Shown one piece after another: positions 46,463 through 54,954 of a stretch of 64,000 bases of DNA. The DNA is from Streptomyces regalis. GTDB taxonomy: Bacteria > Actinomycetota > Actinomycetes > Streptomycetales > Streptomycetaceae. The translations under genes and the position numbers were made by a program. Below the pieces are notes generated by a model. The model worked only from the letters and a program-made list of their open reading frames with translations. It was not told where the DNA came from and did no database searches. The DNA lies in the NCBI RefSeq assembly GCF_001509475.1, contig NZ_LLZG01000025.1, positions 1 to 64,000 of the forward strand. The letters run 5' to 3'. Position 1 is the stretch's first letter, and every line of letters starts with the position of its first letter.

Positions 46463-47844
46463 CCACGGAGTTCGACCTCGGCAGACTCCTGTCCGAGCGC
46501 GGAGCCGAGCGCTACGAGCTGCACACCCGGTACCTCAACCACCAGCTCCCGCGCATGCTGCACACCATCGGCTTCGACAAGGTCTACGAGCGGGCCGAGG
46601 GCGCCTACTTCTGGGACGCGGACGGCGAGGACTACCTGGACATGCTCGCCGGGTTCGGGGTGATGGGCCTGGGGCGCCACCACCCCGTCGTCCGCAAGGC
46701 GCTGCACGACGTCCTGGACGCCCGGCTCGCCGACCTCACCCGCTTCGACTGCCAGCCGCTGCCCGGGCTGCTGGCCGAGAAGCTGCTCGCGCACAGCCCG
46801 CACCTGGACCGGGTGTTCTTCGGCAACAGCGGTACGGAGGCGGTGGAGACCGCGCTGAAGTTCGCGCGGTTCGTCACCGGGAAGCCGCGGATCCTGTACT
46901 GCGACCACGCCTTCCACGGGCTGACCACCGGCTCCCTGTCCGTCAACGGCGAGTCCGGCTTCCGGGACGGCTTCGCCCCGCTGCTGCCCGACACGGCCGT
47001 ACCGCTCGGCGATCTCGACGCCCTGGCACGGGAGTTGAAGAAGGGTGACGTCGCCGCCCTGATCGTCGAGCCGATCCAGGGCAAGGGCGTGCACGAGGCT
47101 CCGCCCGGCTATCTGCGGGCCGCCCAGGAGCTGCTGCACCAGCACAAGGCGCTGCTCATCGCCGACGAGGTGCAGACGGGCCTCGGTCGTACCGGCGACT
47201 TCTACGCCTACCAGCACGAGGACGGTGTCGAGCCGGACCTGGTGTGCGTGGCCAAGGCGCTCTCCGGCGGGTATGTGCCCGTGGGCGCCACCCTCGGCAA
47301 GGACTGGATCTTCAAGAAGGTCTACTCGTCCATGGACCGTGTGCTGGTCCACTCGGCGAGCTTCGGGTCCAACGCGCAGGCCATGGCCGCCGGGCTCGCC
47401 GTGCTGTCCGTCATGGAGAACGAGCAGATCGTCGCGGGTGCGCGCACGACCGGGGAGCTGCTGAAGTCCCGGCTCGCGGCGCTGATCGACAAGTACGAGC
47501 TGCTCGCTGACGTCCGTGGCCGGGGCCTGATGATCGGCATCGAGTTCGGCAGGCCCAACTCGCTGAAACTGCGGGGCCGTTGGACGATGCTGCAGGCCGC
47601 GCGCAAGGGCCTGTTCGCGCAGATGGTCGTCGTGCCGTTGCTACGACGGCACCGGATCCTCACCCAGGTCTCCGGGGATCACCTGGAGGTGATCAAGCTG
47701 ATTCCGCCACTGATCATCGGCGAGCGGGAGGTGGACCGGTTCGTCGACGCCTTCACCGATGTGATGGACGATGCGCACAGTGGGGGCGGGCTGATGTGGG
47801 ACTTCGGCAAGACGTTGATCAAGCAGGCGGTGGCCAACCGCTAG
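46459..47844 (+). CDS. hpnO: HpnO class-III aminotransferase (aminobacteriohopanetriol)
   Basis: 461-residue PLP enzyme of the acetylornithine-aminotransferase type. It has [18 protein letters not shown] for cofactor phosphate, [23 protein letters not shown] with the Asp contacting PLP, and the Schiff-base Lys in [14 protein letters not shown]. HpnO installs the amino group giving aminobacteriohopanetriol from ribosylhopane. ATG at 46459 overlaps the dxs stop and follows AAGGAG. It is the last biosynthetic gene of the hopanoid operon, followed 24 bp downstream by a palindromic control region. Confidence 0.87.
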   Translation: MTTEFDLGRLLSERGAERYELHTRYLNHQLPRMLHTIGFDKVYERAEGAYFWDADGEDYLDMLAGFGVMGLGRHHPVVRKALHDVLDARLADLTRFDCQPLPGLLAEKLLAHSPHLDRVFFGNSGTEAVETALKFARFVTGKPRILYCDHAFHGLTTGSLSVNGESGFRDGFAPLLPDTAVPLGDLDALARELKKGDVAALIVEPIQGKGVHEAPPGYLRAAQELLHQHKALLIADEVQTGLGRTGDFYAYQHEDGVEPDLVCVAKALSGGYVPVGATLGKDWIFKKVYSSMDRVLVHSASFGSNAQAMAAGLAVLSVMENEQIVAGARTTGELLKSRLAALIDKYELLADVRGRGLMIGIEFGRPNSLKLRGRWTMLQAARKGLFAQMVVVPLLRRHRILTQVSGDHLEVIKLIPPLIIGEREVDRFVDAFTDVMDDAHSGGGLMWDFGKTLIKQAVANR

Positions 47845-47867
47845 GTGCCTTGCCCCTTCGGCGGGCT

Positions 47868-47904
47868 TTTGCCTCTGAGGCAAGAAGTTTGCCTCAGAGG
47901 CAAG
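47868..47904. promoter_or_regulatory. Tandem palindromic operator pair before the XRE-cupin gene
   Basis: TTGCCTCTGAGGCAA (47869-47883) and TTGCCTCAGAGGCAA (47889-47903), each flanked by T and G, have centres exactly 20 bp apart, two helical turns. This is the expected form of a site for a dimeric regulator binding cooperatively, most likely the XRE-cupin protein encoded just downstream. Confidence 0.6.
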
Positions 47905-47924
47905 CCTCCGGCTGAATAGAGGGC

Positions 47925-48548
47925 ATGAGCCCACCTCGCTCTCCCGAGAACGAGCCGTCGGCCGGGCCGGACGAAACCCTGCCCGCCGTCGCGCCCCAGC
48001 TCCGCGCACTGCGCCGCCGCGCCTCCCTCACCCTGGAGGCCGCGGCCCGCTCCGCCGGGCTGTCGCCGGCCCACTGACACGGTTGGGGTGTGTCGATCCG
48101 TGACCTGCCTGATACGCTCTGTGCATCGTCGGGGGCGACAACCAAGTCCCCAACGCCCCGAGTGAGTCACGGACTTGCTCCGGCGGCCGGGAGGGTCGCC
48201 GTCGGACAGGCTTGACCTGTCAAACTCTCCGGAGCGATCCAGGGGAGAGTCTCCCAGGCTCGCCCGGGAGAGAACTCCAAAGTACGACCGTCTCCGAACC
48301 GAATGAGACAGCCGCCGCTCGGGACGCGGCTTGCAGGCCCTGCCGCGTCCGCGTCCCGTACGGCGCCCCTGAGGGACACCACACACCGGCTCGCGCCCGG
48401 CGACAGCGCACACTTCGACTCGCTGACCCCGCACCGCATCGCCGCCCAGGACCAGGGCGGGGTCGAGCTGCTCTTTGTCCACACCCTGCTGCAGAGCCCC
48501 ACGGCCACGCTGTGCCTGGGCCCCACCACCCCTGGAGAGATGCCATGA
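47925..48548 (+). pseudogene. Disrupted XRE-cupin regulator
   Basis: The N-terminal helix-turn-helix start is present (LRALRRRASLTLEAAARSAGLSPAH, core LEAAARSAGLS) but stops at 48075, where intact relatives continue into the rest of the helix-turn-helix. A stretch without detectable similarity (48078-48320) follows. Then cupin pieces appear: LQAL / RVRVPYGA in shifted frames near 48330-48365, and DTTHRLAPGDSAHFDSLTPHRIAAQ to the natural end at 48548, in one frame. So the middle is lost and frames are broken. From memory the S. coelicolor equivalent is SCO6770. The operator pair upstream remains intact. Confidence 0.65.
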
Positions 48549-48667
48549 GCAACATCGAGGAAAAGTTCCCGCGCGCCCTGTGGGTACGGCTCATCATCTA
48601 CATCGCCGTCGGACACCTCTTCGCGGCCTTCATCTATCTGCTGTTCGAGGTGGGAGCCCAGCAGTAG
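48545..48667 (+). CDS. Small membrane protein (DUF6126-like)
   Basis: 40-residue protein with one transmembrane helix (VRLIIYIAVGHLFAAFIYLLF) behind a charged start SNIEEKFPRALW. Its ATG overlaps the end of the broken cupin regulator frame (ATGA), so it probably depends on that transcript. From memory this is the DUF6126-type small hydrophobic protein of Streptomyces, paired with XRE regulators. Its sequence is well formed, so it may remain functional although the regulator is broken. Confidence 0.7.
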   Translation: MSNIEEKFPRALWVRLIIYIAVGHLFAAFIYLLFEVGAQQ

Positions 48668-48693
48668 TAGTCGGCCCGTGCGGGCGCCCGGGG

Positions 48694-49491
48694 TCAGTCG
48701 AGCAGCCGCTCCCGCAGGCGCTCCCGGATCTCCGGGGTGACCCGCAGGGCCTGCTCCAGATAGGTGTCGACGCCGCCCCACGTCTCCTCGATCGTCTCGA
48801 AGGCAGCCGTCAGATACTCCGCGCGCGCGTCGAAGAGCGGGTTGAGCAGCTCCATGACCTCGGGGGAGTAGGCCGACGCGGAGCTGCTGCTGCGGTGCAC
48901 CTTGTAGCGACGGTGCTTGGCGTTGGACTCCAGGTAGTCGGTGAGGATCGCCTCACGTTCGACGCCGAGGGCGAGCAGCGTCACGGCGATGGACAGGCCG
49001 GCGCGGTCCTTGCCTGCCGCGCAGTGCATCAGGGCGGGGACGCTGTCCTCCGCGAGCGCGTGCAGCACCTGGGAGTGCTCGGCGGTGCGCTCCTTGATGA
49101 TCGTGCGGTAGGAGGTGATCATCCGGCCCGCGGCCTTGCCGTCCGAAAGGATCTCCCGGAGCTGGTCGAGGTTGCCGTCCCGGACCATCTTCCAGAACTC
49201 GGCGCCGTCCGCGGGATCGGACAGCGGCAGGTTCACATTGCGCACGCCCGGCAGCTCGACGTCCGGCCCTTCGAGCGTCTGGTCGGCCGCGTTGCGGAAG
49301 TCGAAGATCGTGTGCAGCCCCAGGGAGTCCAGGAAAGCGGCGTCCTCCTCGGTCGCGTGCGCGAGGTGGCCGCTGCGGAACAGCACTCCGTGCCGCACCC
49401 GCCGTCCGTCCACGGTCGGCAGTCCGCCCACATCCCGGAAATTGCGGACTCCGGCCAGTTCGGGCTCGGTCGACGGGATCTGCTGCGTCAC
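48694..49491 (-). CDS. Tyrosine-protein phosphatase (DSP/LipA-type)
   Basis: 265-residue phosphatase with the Cys-based signature HCAAGKDRAG (HCx5R), preceded by the conserved NFRDVGGLPTVDG start and LFRSGHLAHAT of the bacterial family including MptpB. These enzymes dephosphorylate protein Tyr or phosphoinositides. GTG at 49491 is selected because GGAGGAG lies five bases upstream; the frame is open far upstream only opposite the GH36 gene. It is convergent with the small DUF6126-like gene and divergent from the GH36 gene with a 180-bp gap. Confidence 0.85.
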   Translation of the reverse strand: MTQQIPSTEPELAGVRNFRDVGGLPTVDGRRVRHGVLFRSGHLAHATEEDAAFLDSLGLHTIFDFRNAADQTLEGPDVELPGVRNVNLPLSDPADGAEFWKMVRDGNLDQLREILSDGKAAGRMITSYRTIIKERTAEHSQVLHALAEDSVPALMHCAAGKDRAGLSIAVTLLALGVEREAILTDYLESNAKHRRYKVHRSSSSASAYSPEVMELLNPLFDARAEYLTAAFETIEETWGGVDTYLEQALRVTPEIRERLRERLLD

Positions 49492-49671
49492 GGGGGCTCC
49501 TCCCAGTCGTCCCCGCCGACGCGGCTCGGCGGTGCGGCCGACGGGGTGCGTTCTCGACGATACGACATGCCTTCCTGGGCCAATGAGTTGTCCACAGGCG
49601 TTGCATCGAGGCCCTACGTCGCTTGATGATGTTGGTACTTGATCGCGCTTGTTCGTCTCTGTGAGGGCTTG

Positions 49672-51741
49672 ATGCTGGAGATCTCCGACAACGGCCGTAC
49701 GTGGCTCCTGACCGGGCCGACCAGCAGTTACGCCATCCATCTGACCGACGGCGAGGAGCTCCTGCACCTCCACTGGGGGCCACGGATCGCCCTCGCCGAC
49801 GCCGAGGCCCTCGCCGTACGCCCGCTGCCGGAGTACTGGCCCTTCGAGTCCCCGCTCGACGGACACGAGGAGTACCCGGTCGAGGGCGGCCCCCGCTTCG
49901 TACGGCCCGCCCTGTCCGTGCGCACCGACGAGCGGCGCGGCACCGAGTGGAGTTTCGAGCGGTACGAGACCGAGGATGACGAGCTGCGCTTGCGCTTTGG
50001 TGACGGCGGGCTGCACATCACCCTGCACTACCGGATGCGCGACGACGTCGTGGAGCGCTGGGTGACCCTGGACAATCAGGGGGCCGCTCTGGAGCTGCTG
50101 CGCGCCGACTCGGCCACCTGGACGCTGCCCGACCGGGAGGACTGGCGGCTGTCCCAGCTGCACGGCCGCTGGGGCGCCGAGTCCCGGCTCGCGCGGTCCC
50201 CTCTCACTCACGGTGAGAAGGTCATCGGCAGCCGGCGCGGGCACACCGGCCACCAGCACCTGCCCTGGGTCGCGCTCGACACGGACGCCACCGAGGAGCA
50301 CGGCGAGGTCTACGGCTGCGCCCTCGGCTGGTCCGGGTCCTGGCGCATCGCCGTGGCCCAACTCCCGGACGCGCGCGTGCAGGTCACCGGCGGGGCCGGG
50401 TACGACGACTCGGGGCTGCTGCGGCTGGCGGCGGGGGAGTCCTTCACGACGCCCGTGTTCGCCGGGCTGTGGAGCGACGGCGGCTTCGGCGGGGCGAGCC
50501 GGGCCTGGCACGCGTACCAGCGCGCGTACGTGATCCCGGACGCCGACCGGGACCGGCCGGTGCTGTTCAACTCCTGGGAGGCGACGGAGTTCGACATCTC
50601 CGAGGAGCAGCAGAGCGTGCTCGCGCGGCGGGCGGCGGCCATCGGGGTCGAGTTGTTCGTGGTCGACGACGGCTGGTTCGGGACGCGCACCAGCGACCGT
50701 GCCGGGCTCGGCGACTGGACGCCCAACCCCGACCGCTTCCCGTCGGGCCTCAAGCCGCTCGCCGAGTACGTGCACGCGCTCGGCATGCAGTTCGGCATCT
50801 GGGTCGAACCCGAAATGGTCAATCCGGACAGCGAGCTGTACCGCGCCCACCCCGACTGGGTACAGCACCAAACGGGACGAAAGCGGACGGAATTTCGCAA
50901 TCAGCTCGTACTGAACCTCGCGCGCGACGACGTCCAGGAGTACCTCTGGGAGCGGCTCGACGGGCTCCTCTCCAGCGCTCCGATCGACTATGTGAAGTGG
51001 GACTTCAACCGCTGCTTCACCGACGCCGGCTGGCCCGGTGAGCCGTACCCGCAGCGCCTGTGGGTCGACCACGTGCACGCCCTGTACGGCCTGCTGGACC
51101 GGCTGCGGGCCGCTCACCCGGGCGTCGCCTTCGAGTCCTGCTCGGGCGGCGGCGGACGGATCGACCTCGGCGTGCTGAGCCGGACGGACCAGGTGTGGAC
51201 CTCGGACAACACCGACCCCCTCGACCGGCTCGCCATCCAGCACGGCTTCAGCCAGATCCACCCGGCCAGGGTCATGGCCGCCTGGGTCACCGACAGCCCG
51301 AACGCCATGCTCAACCACCGTGCCAGCTCACTGCGCTTTCGGTTCGTGAGCGCCATGGCGGGAGTGCTCGGCGTCGGCGGCGACCTCAGCCTGTGGAGCG
51401 AGGACGAGCTCGCCGAGGCCCGGAAATGGGTGACCCTCTACAGGGACATCCGGCCCATGGTGCAGCGCGGTGACCTCTACCGGCTGCGGCCCCCGGGCGG
51501 CGGGCTGAGTGCGGTGCAGTACGTGCTCGGCGACGAGACGGTCGTCCTCGCCTGGCTCCAGGCCCAGAGCTACGGCGAGCCCCTCCCGGCGCTGCGGCTG
51601 CGCGCCCTCGACCCGACAGCATCGTACGAATGCCTTGAAACGGGCGAAATTCATAGAGGTGCTGTACTGGTGCATCACGGACTGCGTACCGGTTTGCGTG
51701 GCGACCTTGATGCGACGGTTATCCGACTGCGTCGCATCTAG
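49672..51741 (+). CDS. Alpha-galactosidase, GH36 family
   Basis: 689-residue cytoplasmic glycosidase releasing alpha-galactose from oligosaccharides. It has the GH36 N-terminal beta-sandwich, the (beta/alpha)8 barrel with the nucleophile Asp in VKWDFNR (residue 444) and the acid/base Asp in TSDNTDP (residue 512), and the C-terminal beta-sheet domain. FESCSGGGGRID is conserved. No signal peptide is visible. ATG at 49672 follows GAGGG and starts at the conserved N-terminus; an upstream ATG at 49639 adds 11 residues without a ribosome site. Confidence 0.93.
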   Translation: MLEISDNGRTWLLTGPTSSYAIHLTDGEELLHLHWGPRIALADAEALAVRPLPEYWPFESPLDGHEEYPVEGGPRFVRPALSVRTDERRGTEWSFERYETEDDELRLRFGDGGLHITLHYRMRDDVVERWVTLDNQGAALELLRADSATWTLPDREDWRLSQLHGRWGAESRLARSPLTHGEKVIGSRRGHTGHQHLPWVALDTDATEEHGEVYGCALGWSGSWRIAVAQLPDARVQVTGGAGYDDSGLLRLAAGESFTTPVFAGLWSDGGFGGASRAWHAYQRAYVIPDADRDRPVLFNSWEATEFDISEEQQSVLARRAAAIGVELFVVDDGWFGTRTSDRAGLGDWTPNPDRFPSGLKPLAEYVHALGMQFGIWVEPEMVNPDSELYRAHPDWVQHQTGRKRTEFRNQLVLNLARDDVQEYLWERLDGLLSSAPIDYVKWDFNRCFTDAGWPGEPYPQRLWVDHVHALYGLLDRLRAAHPGVAFESCSGGGGRIDLGVLSRTDQVWTSDNTDPLDRLAIQHGFSQIHPARVMAAWVTDSPNAMLNHRASSLRFRFVSAMAGVLGVGGDLSLWSEDELAEARKWVTLYRDIRPMVQRGDLYRLRPPGGGLSAVQYVLGDETVVLAWLQAQSYGEPLPALRLRALDPTASYECLETGEIHRGAVLVHHGLRTGLRGDLDATVIRLRRI

Positions 51742-51833
51742 GGGTTCTGTCCGAATTGGCGCCTTCATTCCAACTCGCTCCGGAGGAAAGGGAGCTGGAG
51801 CGGTACCACGTGAGGAGCGTCATATTCGTGACC

Positions 51834-51899
51834 GTGCGTCGCCCGTCATGTTCACGTAATGTACGTGCTTTTCAAGGGGTTTTGAGTCGGGCGACGCAC
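51834..51899. other. 12-bp inverted repeat with a nested palindrome downstream of GH36
   Basis: GTGCGTCGCCCG (51834-51845) and CGGGCGACGCAC (51888-51899) are perfect complements; the 42-nt loop contains CACGTA-ATG-TACGTG (51853-51867). It sits in the 469-bp space between GH36 and the riboswitch and could be the GH36 terminator or a protein-binding site. Confidence 0.5.
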
Positions 51900-52039
51900 C
51901 GATAATCCACGGACAGTGACCGAGAATTCCCACAAGGGATCAACAGGAACGCATTCGGACGGAACCTGTCACTTGTTCCCTTGCGTCTTCCTCGCTTACG
52001 TTCGCCACCAATCCGGACGGACGCCCAATCCTGCCGCCG

Positions 52040-52195
52040 CCCGGAACCCGCGCAAACTCACCCGACCACGGCAGGAGCGGGGGACCCACAGGTACAACCG
52101 CCTGTTCCGGTCTCCGGAACGGCTAGGGGTAAAGCTGCGTTTCGGCGCGGCCGGGCATCTCCAGCCCGCACCCGACAGCTCACCTCGCAGGCGCC
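52040..52195 (+). ncRNA. c-di-AMP riboswitch (ydaO-yuaA type)
   Basis: The leader of the LysM/M23 gene contains the hallmark blocks of the Streptomyces ydaO-yuaA riboswitch, from memory of RF00379 leaders ahead of rpf-type genes: GGAGCGGGGGACCCA (from 52073), CTAGGGGTAAAGC, GCCGGGCATCTCC, AGCCCGCACCCGACAGC and CACCTCGCAGGCG. It would sense cyclic di-AMP and turn down the muralytic gene when c-di-AMP is high. Exact ends are approximate. Confidence 0.85.
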
Positions 52196-52210
52196 GGAGA
52201 GGAATTCGCC

Positions 52211-53158
52211 ATGCCCGCGAAGGGTAAGCACCGCCGTCCGAAGTCCCCCCGCTTCACCCGCTCCATCGCCGTCGCCGGAACCGGCGGCGCCGCTCTCGCT
52301 CTCCCGCTCATAGGGGCCACCGGCGCCCACGCCGCTCCCTCGCAGTCCGTTTCGGAAAAGGTCGTTCAGTCCCTTCCGGCCGCTGGGAACAAGGCGGTTC
52401 AGAAGAAGGCCGCCGAGAAGAAGTCGGGCGTGCGGACCTATTCGGTGAAGGTTGGCGATTACCTCTCGAAGATCGCTGACGAGCAGAACGTCAGCGGTGG
52501 CTGGAAGAAGCTCTACGCCGACAACCGCGAGGCCGTCGGCGCGGACCCGTCGCTGATCCACCCCGGTCTGAAGCTCGCGCTCGGCAAGAAGGCCACGGCG
52601 AGCGCCCCCAAGTCCTCGTCGCCTTCTTCCTCTTCCTCCTCTCCGGCGCCTTCCAAGGACTCGTCCGCTTCGAAGTCCTCCACGGAGTCCTCCGCGGCGA
52701 AGAAGACGACCACGGCCGCCCAGAGCGCTGAGACCACCAGCACCGCCAATGGCTTCTCCGCCCCCGTCGCCGGTGCCGCCGTCAGCACCGCCTACAAGGT
52801 GGCGGGCAGCATGTGGTCCAGCGGCTACCACACCGGCGTCGACTTCGTCACCCCGACCGGCACCGCACTCAAGGCCGTGGGCGCGGGCACCGTCGTCTCC
52901 GCGGGCTGGGGCGGCGCCTATGGCAACCAGGTCGTCATCCAGCTCGCCGACGGCTACTACGCCCAGTACGCCCACCTGTCGTCGCTCTCCGTCTCGGCCG
53001 GCCAGAGCGTGACCGCCGGCCAGCAGATCGGCCTCTCCGGCGCGACCGGCAACGTGACCGGACCGCACCTGCACTTCGAGATCCGCACCACGCCGGACTA
53101 CGGCTCGGACATGGACCCGGTCGGCTACCTCCGCTCGAAGGGCATCCCGGTCGGCTGA
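52211..53158 (+). CDS. Secreted LysM / M23 peptidoglycan endopeptidase
   Basis: 315-residue cell-wall hydrolase. A Sec-type signal (SIAVAGTGGAALALPLIGATGAHA) is followed by a LysM domain (YSVKVGDYLSKIADEQNVSGGWKKLYADN, core SVKVGDYLSKIA) at about 75-130, a Ser/Lys/Thr-rich linker of about 50 residues, and an M23 domain whose zinc motifs are HTGVDF and HLHFE. It would bind peptidoglycan and cut cross-bridges during growth or germination. A c-di-AMP riboswitch precedes ATG at 52211, behind a GAGAGG box, and a strong terminator follows. Confidence 0.93.
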   Translation: MPAKGKHRRPKSPRFTRSIAVAGTGGAALALPLIGATGAHAAPSQSVSEKVVQSLPAAGNKAVQKKAAEKKSGVRTYSVKVGDYLSKIADEQNVSGGWKKLYADNREAVGADPSLIHPGLKLALGKKATASAPKSSSPSSSSSSPAPSKDSSASKSSTESSAAKKTTTAAQSAETTSTANGFSAPVAGAAVSTAYKVAGSMWSSGYHTGVDFVTPTGTALKAVGAGTVVSAGWGGAYGNQVVIQLADGYYAQYAHLSSLSVSAGQSVTAGQQIGLSGATGNVTGPHLHFEIRTTPDYGSDMDPVGYLRSKGIPVG

Positions 53159-53197
53159 CGACCGCCTCCCTCAGAACCACCTGCCTGACACGCAATC

Positions 53198-53231
53198 GAA
53201 GGCCGGACCCCGATCCCCGGGTCCGGCCTTC
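53198..53231 (+). terminator. Perfect hairpin terminator after the M23 gene
   Basis: A 13-bp perfect stem (GAAGGCCGGACCC and its complement at 53219-53231) with an 8-nt loop, 39 bp after the M23 stop. Confidence 0.85.
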
Positions 53232-53341
53232 GGTGTTTGCGGCTTTGCTCGTTCATGATCGCTCCATAGCGGTCTTGTGGCAGGGGCGCTCAGGGGGTCG
53301 ACAGTGAGGGGAGGGTGAGGACACAGTGATCTCCGTCATGG

Positions 53342-53355
53342 TGCAAGCGCTTTCT
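53342..53355. promoter_or_regulatory. LacI-type operator upstream of the pectin gene group
   Basis: TGCAAGCGCTTTCT contains the AAGCGCTT core used by LacI/GalR-family repressors, 19 bp before the SGNH start codon. It likely makes the following three genes substrate-inducible; no LacI gene is in this window. Confidence 0.45.
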
Positions 53356-53374
53356 GCGGCTCATGGAGGTTCCC

Positions 53375-54466
53375 GTGTCCGGCGTCGGCAGACGTACGCC
53401 CCTGGCGGTGGCTCTGATGGCTGCATTGGCTCTGATGGCTGCGGTGGCTGTGGAGGTGCTCCTCGGTGTCCCGCAGCCCGCTTCCGCGTCCGGTGATCCG
53501 AACGCCGTACGCCCCGATGACAGGCGCCTCGCCTACGAGGGGCACTGGGGCCGGACCGCCGAGGCGGCCACCACCGTCAACTCGGGCTCTCGGCTGCGCT
53601 TCCGGTTCACCGGCGACAGCGTCCACGCCCTCTTCGACGTCGCCTCGATCACCGTGCCCGCGCAGATCTACGAGTCGGTCGACGGCGGGCCGAAGCGCCT
53701 GCACGCAGTCGACCGGAGCGATCTGGAGATCACGGCGGACGGCCGGGGGCCCCACTCGCTCGAGATCTCCGTCAAGGACGTCTTCTCCCGGGCCAACCGG
53801 TGGACTCCGCCCCTGCAGACGGGCGTCGTCCTGACCGGACTCCGGCTCGACGACGGAGGGCACCTGCTCCATCAACCCGCCCGCAGCGCCCGTAAGTTGG
53901 CCTTCTACGGCGACTCCATCACGCAAGGCGTCATGGCTCTGTGCGAGGCGAACACCTCCGACTGCGCCGACGGTACGGAGGCCTACCCCACGCTGGTCGC
54001 CGACGCCCTGCGCGCCTCGCTCACCCAGGTCGGCTTCGGTCGCCAGGGTGTGATCCAGACCGGCAACGGGGGAGTGCCGGCGGCGCCGGACGCGTACGGC
54101 TGGAACCACGCGGGCTCCCGGGCCGAGTCCGACCGCCGGGCCGACGTGATCGTGGTGAACCAGGGCACCAACGACGCGGCCTACGGCTCCGACGAGTTCC
54201 GGGGCGCCTACCGCGTTTACCTCGACCAGCTGCGGGCCGCCGCGCCGCACGCCCGCATCCTCGCGCTGCGCCCGTTCAACGGGGCACATGCCGACGACAT
54301 CACGGCCGTGGTCGGTGAACTCGCCGATCCCCGCATCGAGTTCGTCGACACGACCGACTGGCTCTCGTCGGCGGCCGGGGACTTCAACGGCACCGTTCAC
54401 CCCAGCACCCACGGCCATCGCAAGGTGGCCGACCGACTGATCGCCCTTCTCGAAAAGGGGCTCTAG
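53375..54466 (+). CDS. Secreted SGNH/GDSL esterase
   Basis: 363-residue exported esterase. A signal peptide precedes an N-terminal jelly-roll (about 45-170) like carbohydrate-esterase family 2, and an SGNH domain with the block I motif FYGDSITQG (Ser nucleophile), a GNGG-containing block II, a GTND block III and HPSTHGH at the end. It would deacetylate plant polysaccharides. GTG at 53375 is preferred over ATG at 53363 because GGAGG lies five bases upstream. The stop overlaps the PL11 remnant start. Confidence 0.85.
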   Translation: MSGVGRRTPLAVALMAALALMAAVAVEVLLGVPQPASASGDPNAVRPDDRRLAYEGHWGRTAEAATTVNSGSRLRFRFTGDSVHALFDVASITVPAQIYESVDGGPKRLHAVDRSDLEITADGRGPHSLEISVKDVFSRANRWTPPLQTGVVLTGLRLDDGGHLLHQPARSARKLAFYGDSITQGVMALCEANTSDCADGTEAYPTLVADALRASLTQVGFGRQGVIQTGNGGVPAAPDAYGWNHAGSRAESDRRADVIVVNQGTNDAAYGSDEFRGAYRVYLDQLRAAAPHARILALRPFNGAHADDITAVVGELADPRIEFVDTTDWLSSAAGDFNGTVHPSTHGHRKVADRLIALLEKGL

Positions 54467-54954
54467 TGCATCCCGACCGACGCCGAAGAACCGGCGCCGT
54501 CGCCGCGGCGGCCCTGCCGGCCGGTCTGCTCTGCGCGCCCGCCGGGCACTCCGCCGAGGAGCCGCGCCGGGTCGTGGAGAACCTCGACCACACCCACGTC
54601 GAGAAGTGGAACCCGGCCACCGAGACCAGCGCGAGGCTCTTCGAACCGTCGAGTGTCGTGTCGGGCGCCCGCAACGCGACCCCGTTCTACGGCGACATCG
54701 TCGGCGACTGGCGCGAGGAGATCCTTGCCGAGACCGGCGACCACACCGCACTGCGCCTCTACACCACCACCGAGCCCACGAGGACACGCCTCTACACCCT
54801 CGCCCAGAACCCGAGTACCGCCTCGGCTGGACCCGTGCGGGGCTACCTGCAGTCGACGTACACGGACTACCACCTCGGCACCGAGACCCGTCGCGTGCCG
54901 AAGCCCTCGATCACTCTCCCGGAAGGAGCCGTCTCCCATGACGACCACGCGTAG
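54466..54954 (+). pseudogene. Internally deleted rhamnogalacturonan lyase (PL11 family) remnant
   Basis: 162 codons join the beginning and the end of a PL11 lyase. It has a signal peptide and the opening RRVVENLD, then jumps to the C-terminal parts HTHVEKWNPATET, PFYGDIVGDWREE, TRLYTLAQNP and GYLQSTYTDYHLG. Normal enzymes are about 600 residues, so about 440 codons including the active site are missing while the frame is kept. The start GTG at 54466 has AAGGGG upstream and overlaps the SGNH stop; the end overlaps the DUF6250 gene. It is probably inactive. Confidence 0.7.

Noticed and set aside
48078..48320. Insertion sequence within the XRE-cupin pseudogene
   Set aside because: No terminal inverted repeats, transposase fragment or target duplication could be recognised, so it is left as unidentified filler.
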